The notes: generated by a model from the letters alone, not told the origin. A stretch of 64,000 bases of DNA from Formosimonas limnophila (GCF_014652675.1 NZ_BMZG01000001.1:1-64000), one strand, 5' to 3'; positions 49,004-59,100 are shown, counted from the first letter of the stretch. A program made the numbers and translations.

Positions 49004-50005
49004 TTACTCAGTGAGTGATGTTTCGCCCGAATGGGTTTCAAAAAATCTCATGACCCGTCGCGGCAGCCATGACAAACTCACCCGTGTTTTGCCATAAATA
49101 AATCCGACGTGACCACCTGCCGTGGTGTACTCAAGATGTACATGGGTGCTCGCTTCGTGGCGTTTGGCCAAACTCTCGGCAGGGATGAATGGATCATTAA
49201 GTGCATTTAACACCAGCGTCGGTGTTTGGATGTGTCGCATAAATGATTTGCATGACGCTCGTGCCCAATAGTCCTCTGCATCTTTGTAACCATGCAGTGG
49301 CGCAGTGATGGCATTGTCAAGATCAAAGAAATTTTGCGAACGTTGAATCAACGCTGCATCAATCGGCGCATTCGGGTGCATGGTTAGCTTTTGCAGACCT
49401 TTTCGTTTCAGGGTAGACAGGAAATTTCGCATGTATACCCACTGGTTAAAGCCTTTTGATAAGGCGACTGCTCCTGCTTTCAAATCATGCGGTGGGCAGA
49501 TTGCTGCAGCGCTTTTTATGATGGCGTTGGCATCGGCGCGTTGTTCACCCAGCCATTTGATTAACGCATTGCCACCGAGCGAAACACCCGCTACATGGCG
49601 GCGAGTGTGTGGAAACTGCTGCGCCATTCGTCGCAAAATCCAATCAATTTCACTGCTAAAACCAGAATGATAAAAGATCGCTTGTCGATTGACCTCACCG
49701 CTACATGAACGCCAGTGAATCACAGCCCCAGTGTGCCCTTGCTCATGACATAAGTTCATCAGTGCCTTTGCGTAAGGACTACTGCTTGAACCCTCCAAAC
49801 CATGAAACAAGATAATCAGTCGTTGATTTGGCTGTTGCACCAAGTCTTTGTTGACCCAGTCAATGTCAATAAAATCGTCATCAGGTGTTTCCCAGCGCTC
49901 ACGTTCGTACTGAGGCAGCGGCATGGGTAAAAACGTTGGCAATATGGTTTGGATGTGTGCATTGCGCGCCCACCATGGGGCAGAGTACATCTGGAGAGTC
50001 GTCAT
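49004..50005 (-). CDS. YheT-like alpha/beta hydrolase
   Basis: A 333-aa hydrolase. The oxyanion/core motif LFHGLEGSSSSPYAKAL (~residue 68) and the nucleophile elbow GVSLGGNAL (Ser, ~145) are the hallmarks of the YheT/AB-hydrolase (COG0429) family. The Asp and His of the triad probably lie in LNALNDPFIP and GGHVGF. The substrate is unknown; the family is related to esterases and lipases. It is 43 bases upstream of the PlsC gene. Confidence 0.9.
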   Translation of the reverse strand: MTTLQMYSAPWWARNAHIQTILPTFLPMPLPQYERERWETPDDDFIDIDWVNKDLVQQPNQRLIILFHGLEGSSSSPYAKALMNLCHEQGHTGAVIHWRSCSGEVNRQAIFYHSGFSSEIDWILRRMAQQFPHTRRHVAGVSLGGNALIKWLGEQRADANAIIKSAAAICPPHDLKAGAVALSKGFNQWVYMRNFLSTLKRKGLQKLTMHPNAPIDAALIQRSQNFFDLDNAITAPLHGYKDAEDYWARASCKSFMRHIQTPTLVLNALNDPFIPAESLAKRHEASTHVHLEYTTAGGHVGFIYGKTRVSLSWLPRRVMRFFETHSGETSLTE

Positions 50006-50175
50006 GGATTTGGAGTGTTGGGACTGATCAAAGATTTAAAAATTTGAAAGTTTTAGACAAAAGCAGAAACAGTAAAAACCTATTATTCCCGTGTCTAAGA
50101 CTGGAGGAAAATATGCCTTTAAGAAAGATGGTTAAAAAAGGATAGACCAAATAAACCTTTTGAGATAACTAATAC

Positions 50176-51987
50176 TCATGGTTCAAGCTCAATATGCGTC
50201 GTCAGTGGCAGAGACTGGCAGGTCAAAATATAACCTTCCTGCACTTGCATTTCACTTAAAGCAGGGTGCTTTGGCATTTTGACTTTTCCTGAGACGCAGC
50301 GCATTTTACATGTGCCGCATTGACCTTGTTGGCATGAGAAAGGCAAGGGAATATTTTGTGCAATGGCATGTGACAAAATACTGGTTTTTCCATCCGTTGC
50401 AAACTCATGGGTTTGTCCAAATATTCGGCTGGTGATGGTTGCGGGCACGACGCCTTCTAAGTCTTGCTCTGTCCAGGTTGTGCCGCTGAAAGACTCTTGG
50501 TGAACTTGAGAAGCATTAACCCCTAAATTTAACAAAATATCAGTACTGCTTTGCATCATCGCAGAAGGGCCGCACAAATAGATGGCCAGCTGGTTGAGGG
50601 GTGTATCTCGTATTATTTGCGTCAGTATTTGTTCGTCAATACGTTCATTGCGCTCGCTGAAACGATTGATCAGTCGTAGTTGGCTCGGAAATTGAGTCTG
50701 AAGATGATTGATTTCGTTCTGGAAAATACAATGCTCAGCATTGCGGCTACCATAAAGCAACGTGACATGGCTTTTGGGCTCGGTGTGTAAAATGCTGGCA
50801 GCCATGCTGTAAATAGGTGTTATCCCGCTGCCTGCGGCGATTAGGAGGTATTTTTGCTGCTTGGCTGGCTCAAGTGTGATGCAAAAATCACCTTGAGGAG
50901 CCGAAAGCTCAATGGTATCGCCTACCTGTAGGTGATGATTAACATAATCAGACACTTGCCCTGCAGGGTTGCGCTTAATGGTTAAACGTGTAAAGCCGTC
51001 CACATTCGGAATGCTTGATAGTGAAAAAGTGCGGGTGTGTGTTTCGCCTGTTGTTCCATGCAGTTTGATGCGCAATCGGACATGTTGACCCGGTAAAAAC
51101 TCTTTAAATAAACTGGGCGCGCTGTCTAAATAAACGCTGACCGCCTCGTCAGTCTCACGAACCAGTCGTGAAACATTGAGTTGATAAAACCCATCACTGC
51201 TAAGTGGAAACTGAGCGCGTTCAAAAATGGCCTGATGACGTTGTTCATAGTTTTTAAACTCCGTCCCCATCCACTTATCCCACCAAGTGAAATACAAGGC
51301 ATAGTTACCATCAAAGAGTTGATGGTGCATGTTGTGATGTACCGATGCTGTTTTGAAGCGCAGAAGAGGCAGCTTGACCCAGCCTCTTGGATATAGCTCA
51401 TACCCTAGATGAGCCACCACGTTGTTGACCATAGAAAATAATTGCCAAGCCAAAAATACGCTCCAGTGCATGGGTAGCACAAAGGGCAAAATTAAAGCTG
51501 TCATGCCTTCAATCACTGCCTCTAAAGGGTGAAAGGCGTAAGCGGTGAATGGGCTAGTATCAGTGCTTTCATGGTGAACACGGTGAACATGCCCATAAAT
51601 CTTTGGGTTGTGCATCCAACGATGCGACCAATAAAAAAACATATCATCAATAAACAGTACAAATAAAAACGTCGCCACCCAAATCACAGGATTCGTTTGA
51701 GACCAATCGGTAAAGATCAGCGTATGGCCACGGCTGAGTTGATACAACACAAAACCGTTGAGCAATGCAAAAACGCCAAATGACAGCATTGAATACATTA
51801 AATCATGACGAATATGGTGAGCAAACGAACGTTTAACCCACTGAATGCGGATTTTTTGAAAATATGACTTACCCCACATCCAAAACAATACAAAGGGAGG
51901 AGCGGTGAACAAGAAATAATTGATGGCATTGTCAAAAAACGCACCAATGACGTGCAGATAAAAGGGGAGGGCTTCTGGAAACTGCAT
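50176..51987 (-). CDS. Fatty-acid-hydroxylase/ferredoxin-reductase fusion protein
   Basis: A 603-aa fusion. Residues ~1-240 form a di-iron fatty acid hydroxylase (sterol desaturase family): four to five membrane helices and His clusters HRWMH, HRVHH and HHNMHH. Residues ~260-500 form an FNR-type reductase with RTFSLSSIP (FAD), GDTIELSAPQGDF, AAGSGITPIYSM (NAD) and CGPSAMM. Residues ~515-603 carry a plant-type 2Fe-2S ferredoxin with CQQGQCGTCKMRC and TCQS. The protein would thus carry its own electron supply from NAD(P)H to the di-iron centre. The lipid or sterol substrate is unknown. Confidence 0.88.
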   Translation of the reverse strand: MQFPEALPFYLHVIGAFFDNAINYFLFTAPPFVLFWMWGKSYFQKIRIQWVKRSFAHHIRHDLMYSMLSFGVFALLNGFVLYQLSRGHTLIFTDWSQTNPVIWVATFLFVLFIDDMFFYWSHRWMHNPKIYGHVHRVHHESTDTSPFTAYAFHPLEAVIEGMTALILPFVLPMHWSVFLAWQLFSMVNNVVAHLGYELYPRGWVKLPLLRFKTASVHHNMHHQLFDGNYALYFTWWDKWMGTEFKNYEQRHQAIFERAQFPLSSDGFYQLNVSRLVRETDEAVSVYLDSAPSLFKEFLPGQHVRLRIKLHGTTGETHTRTFSLSSIPNVDGFTRLTIKRNPAGQVSDYVNHHLQVGDTIELSAPQGDFCITLEPAKQQKYLLIAAGSGITPIYSMAASILHTEPKSHVTLLYGSRNAEHCIFQNEINHLQTQFPSQLRLINRFSERNERIDEQILTQIIRDTPLNQLAIYLCGPSAMMQSSTDILLNLGVNASQVHQESFSGTTWTEQDLEGVVPATITSRIFGQTHEFATDGKTSILSHAIAQNIPLPFSCQQGQCGTCKMRCVSGKVKMPKHPALSEMQVQEGYILTCQSLPLTTHIELEP

Positions 51988-52220
51988 ATAAACTCTATGA
52001 AAGGTGTTAAGGTGTCGCGGAATAAGCTATACCTCAAAAAAACCTGAGCCAATAAAATCAATGGGTTATATATAGGCCTCAAGTAATCAAATTTAAAAAC
52101 AACTCGTCTAATTCAGTGTTGTCTAATAAAAAATCGACATGGTACAAAAGAGAACGCTGTAAAACAAGTATGACGTTTATGACGGGCATCCATGTTCGTC
52201 ATTACCGCTGGAAAGAATCG

Positions 52221-54842
52221 CTAGTTTTCCACGGTACAGACTTTAATAATCTCTTCCTCTAGCTGTGCCATGTGTGAAGGGTTACTTAATTGTGCGGATG
52301 AGATGATGAATACGTCTTCAAGGCGTTCTCCGAGCGTCACGACGCGGGCACTGTGCAGACGTATTTTAAGCGTTTTAAATATATAAGCAATGCTGTACAA
52401 AATCCCTGGTCGGTCAGTGGCGGTGAGGCGCAGGACGTACTCGTCTTTGTCCTCATCGGGTTGGAGCAGCATGAGCGGAGTGATGGGGAAGTTGCGTGAG
52501 CGGGGCGATAGACGTCCTAAGCTCGGTTCGCGCAGTGGGGTGGTTTGACTGAGCGTGTGTTCGAGTTCTGCCACGAGCTCTGCGATGAATTCGGGCTTGA
52601 CGTGGTCAAGCTTGTCAAATTCAGGCAGCACGATTTGAAAGGTGTCCAGTGCATAATTGTGTGTGCTGGTGTAAATCTGTGCGTCAAAAATTGACCATTG
52701 GCGTTGCTGAAAAAATGAGCACAAGCGCGCAAATACGTCCACGGCGTCTGGTGTGTAAACCATAATGTGCAAGCTGTGCTCGCTGTTGCTGATATAGGGT
52801 TGGGCGGCGACAGTGGTCTCGTCCGTGTGGCTGGTGATGTGGGCGGCATGCCATGCGATGGTGGCCGTGTCATGACGCAAAAAATACTCGGTGTCAAATT
52901 GACGCCAAAGGTTGTGAACGGCCTCATTTGACGTGTCAGGCGGGAGTTGGCGCAGGGCGTTTTCTTGACGTTTTTTGATAAGGTCGGCGGGAATCGGCGT
53001 GCGGCCAGACATATAGCGTAGTGTCATGCGGTATAAATCAGACAGCAGTTTGTCTTTCCATGCATTCCAAACTTTCGGGCTGGTGCCGCGAATGTCGGCC
53101 ACAGTGAGCAGGTACAGCGCTTGTAAGCGCCGCGGTGTTCTCACCAGTTTGGCGAATTTGGCGATGACCTCGACATCGGTTAAGTCCTCTTTTTGGGCAA
53201 AGGTGGACATGGTGAGGTGATGCTGTACTAAAAATTTCAGTAGGCTGATTTGCTCGGTCGATAGACCATGTTGTTTGGCAAAACGCGCGACGTCGACAGT
53301 GCCGAGTTCGGAGTGATCGCCGCCGCGCCCTTTGGCGATGTCGTGAAACAAACCTGCCAGATAAAGCAGCCATGGTTCGCCAAACTCGCTCATGACCTGA
53401 TTGGCCAATTCGTGGTGGTGAATGTGCTCTTCGAGCGTGAAGCGACGCAGGTTGCGAATCACCGTCAAAATGTGTTGATCCACCGTGTAAATATGAAATA
53501 AATCATGCTGCATTTGTCCGACAATGTGGCGAAACGCGGGTAAGTATCGCCCCAAAATACCTGTTTGGTTCATCAGTCTCAGTGTGTGCGTGATGCCATC
53601 AGGGCATTTAAATATCTCGATAAACCTTTGGCGATTGGCAGGATCGCGGCGAAAGTCTGGGTTGATGTAGTGGCGTGCCTTGAGCAGCGCATCCCATGTG
53701 CGCGAGGTCAAACCCGTTACGTCGGGACGACTCGCGTAGGCGAGGAATAAATCGAGCAGTAGGTGTGGTTTTTCGATAAACACATCATCGCGAGCGATGT
53801 TTAATAAGTTGTCCACCACAAAAAAATCGGGAAAGTCTTTGACGCGATGTGGCGTGTGTGACGAGGTCGGTGGCGACATTAAGTGATCGAATTTTTGCAA
53901 AAACAAGGTGCAACGCAAAGAAATGGTTTTTGCCGACAAATAATAACGCTGCATCAAAAGCTCGCTGGCGCGTTTTCCAGGGGTGTTTTTAAAGCTGAAG
54001 GCTTCTGCCACTGAGCCTTGTAAATCAAACAACACACGATTTTCGGCACGGCGGCTCAAAATGTGCAAATGTGCACGCATGGCCAACAACCAGTTTTCGC
54101 AGCGTTGCAATAAACGCCATTGCTCGGTGGACAGCCAGCCTGTATCACGTAAATCTTGCCAACTGGTGCGATGCGTGTTGCCGATGCGAGCGGCGCGAGC
54201 CAGCCACAGCATGAGGTGTAAGTCCCTCAAGCCGCCAGGGCTTTCTTTGCAGTTTGGTTCTAAGCTGTAAGGGGTGTCGGCAAATTTTGCGTGACGCTGA
54301 CGCATTTCGGCGATTTTTTCACGCCAAAATGTCGGTAGATCAAACTGTGCGTGGAAAGACTGGTAGAACCCATCAAACAGAGCCTTAGAACCCGCCAACA
54401 AACGACCTTCTAAAATAGCCGTCTGTGTTGATAAGTCTTCTTGGCAAAAACTCAAACACTCCTCCACGGTGCGCACGCTGTGGCCTAACGTCAGCCCTTC
54501 ATCCCAAAGCGCGCTGACCCACGCTTCGATGGCGCTGTCTAATTGAGCGCGTTGTGCTGCACTGATGTTGACTCCGTCAATCAGCACCAATAAATCAATA
54601 TCAGAGTTGGGCAACAATTCGCCGCGGCCATAGCCGCCGACGGCCACCAAAGATACCAAGGGGGCTAAAGACGTGGGGGTATTCTCATCAATATGTTTTT
54701 GCCATGCCGTTTGAATACACGCATCAGCAGCCGTCGTTAAATCACGCAACAATCGCCGAACTCGCACGGTGGGAGAGAGTTCAGGTTTACAGAACTGATT
54801 GAGGATTTTTTGACGGATGAGGCTGTAGGTGGAAGATGACAT
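52221..54842 (-). CDS. glnD: [Protein-PII] uridylyltransferase/uridylyl-removing enzyme
   Basis: An 873-aa nitrogen sensor that uridylylates or deuridylylates PII according to glutamine. Domains in order: nucleotidyltransferase with GGYGRGELLPNSDIDLLVL (~75-95), the GlnD linker (ESPGGLRDLHLMLW), an HD domain (LYLAGLFHDIAKGRGGDHS, ~490), and two ACT domains (~690 and ~800; RLTATDRPGILYSIAYIF). It looks full length. It is 23 bases downstream of the MFS transporter on the same strand. Confidence 0.97.
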   Translation of the reverse strand: MSSSTYSLIRQKILNQFCKPELSPTVRVRRLLRDLTTAADACIQTAWQKHIDENTPTSLAPLVSLVAVGGYGRGELLPNSDIDLLVLIDGVNISAAQRAQLDSAIEAWVSALWDEGLTLGHSVRTVEECLSFCQEDLSTQTAILEGRLLAGSKALFDGFYQSFHAQFDLPTFWREKIAEMRQRHAKFADTPYSLEPNCKESPGGLRDLHLMLWLARAARIGNTHRTSWQDLRDTGWLSTEQWRLLQRCENWLLAMRAHLHILSRRAENRVLFDLQGSVAEAFSFKNTPGKRASELLMQRYYLSAKTISLRCTLFLQKFDHLMSPPTSSHTPHRVKDFPDFFVVDNLLNIARDDVFIEKPHLLLDLFLAYASRPDVTGLTSRTWDALLKARHYINPDFRRDPANRQRFIEIFKCPDGITHTLRLMNQTGILGRYLPAFRHIVGQMQHDLFHIYTVDQHILTVIRNLRRFTLEEHIHHHELANQVMSEFGEPWLLYLAGLFHDIAKGRGGDHSELGTVDVARFAKQHGLSTEQISLLKFLVQHHLTMSTFAQKEDLTDVEVIAKFAKLVRTPRRLQALYLLTVADIRGTSPKVWNAWKDKLLSDLYRMTLRYMSGRTPIPADLIKKRQENALRQLPPDTSNEAVHNLWRQFDTEYFLRHDTATIAWHAAHITSHTDETTVAAQPYISNSEHSLHIMVYTPDAVDVFARLCSFFQQRQWSIFDAQIYTSTHNYALDTFQIVLPEFDKLDHVKPEFIAELVAELEHTLSQTTPLREPSLGRLSPRSRNFPITPLMLLQPDEDKDEYVLRLTATDRPGILYSIAYIFKTLKIRLHSARVVTLGERLEDVFIISSAQLSNPSHMAQLEEEIIKVCTVEN

Positions 54843-54865
54843 GGTTGAAGGTTTCGGTGGTGTGA

Positions 54866-56044
54866 CTAATTATCGAGTTTGCGTGAAAAATACACAATCA
54901 AAAACAAGCCGATGACAGGCATCAGTAATGATAACCCCAAAATGCCTGTTGTGCCCCATGTGCCAAAAGCGATGCCAAACAAAGGTGGGCCAATGGTTGA
55001 GCCGAGGTTACCCAACTGAGCAATCGCTGAAATGGATTGAGCTTGCTGTGCAGGCTGTGTGGCTAAATAAGGAATCATGCCGTAAATCGCACCTTGCATC
55101 AGTCCCAGTGTGAAAAATGTGGCCACCTTAAACCACGACAGTTCTAATCCTTGCTGACAAGCCACCGCCAAAACCAAAAACGCCACCAAAGCACTACCAA
55201 ATGCCACCACCGTCGTTTGTGTCGGTTTCAAGCCTTTTTGTACCAAAGCCCCAGCTCCGAAAGCCCCAGCTAAACTGACCAAAGGCAGAGCGGCACGTAG
55301 CCAGTCAGGCCCCGCACCACCGACTTTTGGGAAAAAAGTCAGTAATGCGACGTACAACGCCGTGTAGGTGATAAAGCACAGGCTGGGGAGCACTGTGCGC
55401 ATCTGGCCGTATATTTGGACATGTTGCTCGATGATGTTTTTGATGGAAATCTGAGGTCTTGGATGGGGTAGAGCAATCAAATCTGTGCGAAACATCAGTG
55501 CCAATAAAACCAGCATCACCAGCATCCACAGAGCATGAAACACGAAGAACGATGTCACACCCATTGGCATTAGCCATGGCGATAACGCACCGAGTAACGA
55601 AAAGGTCACGCCAAAAAAAGTACCCCACAAGCTCATGACCATGGATCGTTGGTCAGCACGACACGCCGCTGCCATCAGTGTGGGCGCGGTGACGACAATG
55701 ATGAGGTGTGACACGCCCTCAATTAATCTGGTGGCCAGCAATAGAGGCATGGGCGGTAGAAGCACTTGAACCCATGCGAGCACCGTTGCCAAAAACATCG
55801 CTAAAAATAACAACCGACGATAACCAAAACGATTGATAAAGACACTCACGCAAGCCGCAAAAACCATACCGCACACGCCCACCCAAGACAACACCAAGCC
55901 CATCTCGCTCAAACTCGCATCGTAATACGTTTGCAACTCATCAATCGGTAAGGACACCTTGGCAAACTGCATGGCAGCCCCCATGCCGCAAAACCACAAA
56001 ACAATAATTAAAGGCCATCGGGTGTGAAACGTTGGAGAATTCAT
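54866..56044 (-). CDS. MFS transporter
   Basis: A 392-aa inner-membrane transporter with twelve predicted helices. Loop 2-3 shows the MFS-type FINRFGYRRLLF signature. Substrate specificity is not apparent. It lies just upstream of glnD on the same strand. Upstream (56045-56175) is AT-rich and includes a 12-base palindrome TCGAATATTCGA at 56095-56106 that could be a regulator site. Confidence 0.85.
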   Translation of the reverse strand: MNSPTFHTRWPLIIVLWFCGMGAAMQFAKVSLPIDELQTYYDASLSEMGLVLSWVGVCGMVFAACVSVFINRFGYRRLLFLAMFLATVLAWVQVLLPPMPLLLATRLIEGVSHLIIVVTAPTLMAAACRADQRSMVMSLWGTFFGVTFSLLGALSPWLMPMGVTSFFVFHALWMLVMLVLLALMFRTDLIALPHPRPQISIKNIIEQHVQIYGQMRTVLPSLCFITYTALYVALLTFFPKVGGAGPDWLRAALPLVSLAGAFGAGALVQKGLKPTQTTVVAFGSALVAFLVLAVACQQGLELSWFKVATFFTLGLMQGAIYGMIPYLATQPAQQAQSISAIAQLGNLGSTIGPPLFGIAFGTWGTTGILGLSLLMPVIGLFLIVYFSRKLDN

Positions 56045-56175
56045 TGGGTATTTTTAAATAAAATATAAATAGTTTTCATGAGAATATAAGAGGATCGAAT
56101 ATTCGAATGTACACAATCCTGCCTTTAGCAGCAACGGTGTATCAAAAGCAAATGTGTTTCTACAGCCGAAACGAC

Positions 56176-56203
56176 AAAAATTTGCCCACGCGATGTGGGC
56201 AAA
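56176..56203 (-). terminator. Terminator after map
   Basis: On the minus strand TTTGCCCAC and GTGGGCAAA arms with a 5-base loop are followed by five T. It lies 12 bases after the map stop codon. Confidence 0.85.
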
Positions 56204-56214
56204 GGCTTCGAGAG

Positions 56215-57033
56215 TTAGGTGCAGGTTGATGTGATGAATGACGGTGTCGTAGGGCTGCCTTCAGACAGTGTCAGAACCTCATAACCCGTCGGCGTGACCA
56301 ATACCGTGTGTTCCCATTGGGCAGACAGGCTGCGGTCTTTGGTTTTGATTGTCCAGCCATCAGGCATGGCGCGAATATCGCGCTTACCAGCATTTATCAT
56401 TGGTTCAATGGTGAAAATCATCCCCGCTTTGAGGGTCATGCCGTGGCCTCTGATACCATAGTGCAAAACTTGCGGGTCTTCGTGGAAGTTTTTACCAATA
56501 CCATGGCCACAGTACTCGCGTACCACTGACATGCCGTGTGCGTGTGCATGAGTGGCGATGGCCGCGCCGATGTCACCCAGTGTCGCGCCTTCTTTGACTT
56601 GCGCAATGCCTTTCCACATACACTCAAACGTCACATCGCACAGACGCTTTGCAGCGATGGAGCCTTCTCCGACGATATACATGCGACTGTTATCGCCAAA
56701 ATAACCCGCTGGCGTAATCACGGTGATGTCGATGTTGGCGATGTCGCCGTTTTTGAGAATCTTGTCGAACGATGGCACGCCGTGGCAAATCACGTCATTA
56801 AGGGAAATGCAGCATGAGGCAGGATAGGGCGGGTAGCCTGGTGGCTGATAGCCGAGCGTGGCGGGCACGGTGTTTTGTACATCCAACATATAATCATGAC
56901 AGAGTTTATCTATTTCACCGGTCGAGACACCTGCTTTGATAAAAGGCGTAATGTAATCAAGCACTTCAGAGGCCAGTTTGCAGGCGATACGCATGTGTGC
57001 GATGTCGGTTTCGTTATGGATGGTGACGGTCAT
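56215..57033 (-). CDS. map: Methionine aminopeptidase, type I
   Basis: A 272-aa metalloenzyme that removes the initiator Met from nascent proteins. The start at 57033 (MTVTIHNETDIAHMRIA) fits the family; the open frame runs 26 codons further. The metal ligands are visible in NIDITVITPAGYFGD (Asp), REYCGHGIGKNFHEDP (His), FTIEPMINAG (Glu) and WEHTVLVT (Glu). It is divergent from rpsB, a common neighbour in proteobacteria. Confidence 0.96.
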   Translation of the reverse strand: MTVTIHNETDIAHMRIACKLASEVLDYITPFIKAGVSTGEIDKLCHDYMLDVQNTVPATLGYQPPGYPPYPASCCISLNDVICHGVPSFDKILKNGDIANIDITVITPAGYFGDNSRMYIVGEGSIAAKRLCDVTFECMWKGIAQVKEGATLGDIGAAIATHAHAHGMSVVREYCGHGIGKNFHEDPQVLHYGIRGHGMTLKAGMIFTIEPMINAGKRDIRAMPDGWTIKTKDRSLSAQWEHTVLVTPTGYEVLTLSEGSPTTPSFITSTCT

Positions 57034-57118
57034 GGTGTTTTGGATGTCAGTAATTAGTGAGGTGTTTAAGGTGCTTTGAGCAAAAAATTTGGTTGTGATC
57101 CCGTATGTCATGTAGGAA

Positions 57119-57147
57119 TTTACTTTTTTCTTAAACTATTCTATAAT
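57119..57147 (+). promoter_or_regulatory. Likely rpsB promoter
   Basis: TTTACT (57119-57124) and TATAAT (57142-57147) are 17 bases apart, a good sigma-70 match. The start of transcription would give a ~160-base leader before rpsB. The leader contains a small TCTGT...ACAGA hairpin (~57187-57202) and could take part in S2 autoregulation, but I cannot show that. Confidence 0.65.
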
Positions 57148-57314
57148 TATAAGCTGTCTTGGACATGACTGCACTTGATTTGTGTGTCTGTTTGGGACAG
57201 ATGTAAAAATCGCGCGTTGGTCGTAAAAGGGTGCGTGTTTGGTCAAAAATGATTCAAACCCGTACAAAGCGGCCCTCGTTAGACCCAACCCTTAAAATAT
57301 TCAAAGGTTTTACT

Positions 57315-58079
57315 ATGTTAGTTACTATGCGTGAAATGCTGGAAGCGGGCTGCCACTTCGGTCACCAAACTCGTTTCTGGAATCCAAAAATGGCACCGTT
57401 CATCTACGGCCACCGCAACAAAATTCACATCATCAACCTCGAAAAAACTGTTGTGATGTACAACGAAGCCGCTGAAGTGGTTAAAAAACTAGCGGCTCGT
57501 CGCGGAACCATCTTGTTCGTTGGCACAAAACGTGCTGCTCGCGAGATCATGGCTGAAGAAGCCACTCGTGCGGGCATGCCTTACGTGAACCAACGCTGGC
57601 TGGGCGGTACTTTGACCAACTTCAAAACGGTTAAGACCTCAATCAAACGCTTGAAAGAAATGGAAGCGTCTATCGAGTCTGGTGAAGCCGAAAAAATGAG
57701 CAAAAAAGAAGCGTTGTTGTTCAAACGTGAACTCGAAAAACTACAAAAATCCATCGGCGGTATCAAAGACATGAACGGCGTGCCAGACGCAATTTTCGTC
57801 GTTGACATCGGCTACCACAAAGGTGCTTTGCTCGAAGCGAAAAACCTCGGTATTCCAGTGATCTCTGTGGTTGACACGAACCACGATCCGAAAGGTGTTG
57901 ACTTCGTGATTCCAGGTAACGATGACTCGGCTCGCGCTGTTCGTTTGTACGCTCGTGGTATGGCTGATGCGGTTCTCGAAGGCCGTGCGAATGCGGTGCA
58001 AGAAGTCGTTGCAGCGGTTCAAGAAGCCAAAGAAGCGGACGAATTCGTTGAAGTGGAAGACGAGACAAAAGACGCTTAA
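57315..58079 (+). CDS. rpsB: 30S ribosomal protein S2
   Basis: A 254-aa ribosomal protein. The start at 57315 ([22 protein letters not shown]) matches the family; the open frame reaches further upstream. Other blocks are [30 protein letters not shown] and [25 protein letters not shown]. It heads the rpsB-tsf-pyrH cluster after a long leader. Confidence 0.98.
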   Translation: MLVTMREMLEAGCHFGHQTRFWNPKMAPFIYGHRNKIHIINLEKTVVMYNEAAEVVKKLAARRGTILFVGTKRAAREIMAEEATRAGMPYVNQRWLGGTLTNFKTVKTSIKRLKEMEASIESGEAEKMSKKEALLFKRELEKLQKSIGGIKDMNGVPDAIFVVDIGYHKGALLEAKNLGIPVISVVDTNHDPKGVDFVIPGNDDSARAVRLYARGMADAVLEGRANAVQEVVAAVQEAKEADEFVEVEDETKDA

Positions 58080-58102
58080 TCACTTAATTTAAGTGCCGGT
58101 TC

Positions 58103-58126
58103 ATGATTGATTCATTAATCAATCAT
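58103..58126. repeat. Inverted repeat after rpsB
   Basis: ATGATTGAT and ATCAATCAT, nine perfect bases separated by six, lie between rpsB and the rpsB-tsf terminator. It is followed by no T run. It may stabilise the rpsB mRNA 3' end or bind a regulator. Confidence 0.5.
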
Positions 58127-58139
58127 AGAGTCACCAAAC

Positions 58140-58165
58140 AGGGGCGTTGCAAAATGCCCCTTTTT
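58140..58165 (+). terminator. rpsB-tsf intergenic terminator
   Basis: GGGGC and GCCCC arms (loop GTTGCAAAAT) are followed by TTTTT. This is a partial intrinsic terminator that would make tsf less expressed than rpsB, as reported in E. coli. Confidence 0.75.
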
Positions 58166-58184
58166 AAAGATTAAAGGAATAAAT

Positions 58185-59063
58185 ATGACAACGATTACTG
58201 CAGCAATGGTATCTGAACTGCGCGGCAAAACTGACGCGCCAATGATGGAATGCAAAAAAGCCTTGACCGAAGCCGCTGGCGACATGGCCAAAGCCGAAGA
58301 AATTTTACGCGTTAAACTCGGTAGCAAAGCAGGCAAAGCTGCTTCACGTATTGCTGCCGAAGGTGTGGTTGCTGTGTACATCAGTGGCACCAAAGGCGCG
58401 TTGATTGAAGTGAACTCTGAAACTGACTTCGTTGCGAAAAACGATGACTTCCTCGCTTTGGCGAATGGTTCAGCGAAATTGGTCGCAGAACAAAACCCTG
58501 CTGACGTGGCCGCTTTGGGCGCGTTGGATTTGAACGGCAAATCCGTTGAACAAACCCGTGCTGACCTCATCGGTAAAATCGGTGAAAACATGAGCATCCG
58601 CCGTTTCAAACGTTTTGACTCTGACAACAGCCTCGTTCACTACTTGCACGGCGCGCGTATTGGCGTTGTGGTTGAGTACAAAGGCGACGAGCAAGCAGCC
58701 AAAGATGTCGCAATGCACATCGCTGCGATGAAGCCAGTGGCTTTGTCATCTGCCGAAGTGCCAGCAGAACTCATCGAAACTGAGCGTAACGTTGCTCGTG
58801 CAAAAGCCATCGAATCAGGCAAGCCTGCTGACATCGCTGAAAAAATGGTTGAAGGCTCTGTGCAAAAGTTCCTCAAAGAAGTGTCTTTGCTCAACCAATC
58901 ATTTGTTAAAAATGACAAACAAACCGTTGAACAAATGCTCAAAGAGAAAAACACCACAGTTGCTGGTTTCACCATGTTTGTCGTTGGTGAAGGCATTGAG
59001 AAAAAAGTCGACGATTTTGCCGCAGAAGTCGCAGCCCAAGTCGCTGCAGCCACTCAAGCATAA
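58185..59063 (+). CDS. tsf: Elongation factor Ts
   Basis: A 292-aa nucleotide exchange factor for EF-Tu. The N-terminal UBA-like start [27 protein letters not shown] and the core [10 protein letters not shown] are typical. [16 protein letters not shown] closes the protein. An AAAGGA site precedes ATG 58185. It lies after the rpsB terminator and is followed by its own terminator, so pyrH is transcribed separately. Confidence 0.97.
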   Translation: MTTITAAMVSELRGKTDAPMMECKKALTEAAGDMAKAEEILRVKLGSKAGKAASRIAAEGVVAVYISGTKGALIEVNSETDFVAKNDDFLALANGSAKLVAEQNPADVAALGALDLNGKSVEQTRADLIGKIGENMSIRRFKRFDSDNSLVHYLHGARIGVVVEYKGDEQAAKDVAMHIAAMKPVALSSAEVPAELIETERNVARAKAIESGKPADIAEKMVEGSVQKFLKEVSLLNQSFVKNDKQTVEQMLKEKNTTVAGFTMFVVGEGIEKKVDDFAAEVAAQVAAATQA

Positions 59064-59073
59064 ACGTTTTCAT

Positions 59074-59100
59074 AAAAGCGGGCATAGCCCGCTTTTATTT
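59074..59100 (+). terminator. Terminator after tsf
   Basis: AAAAGCGGGC and GCCCGCTTTT arms with an ATA loop and T run lie 10 bases after the tsf stop. The following 190 bases to pyrH show no other clear feature apart from an AAGGAG ribosome-binding site for pyrH at 59278. Confidence 0.9.
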
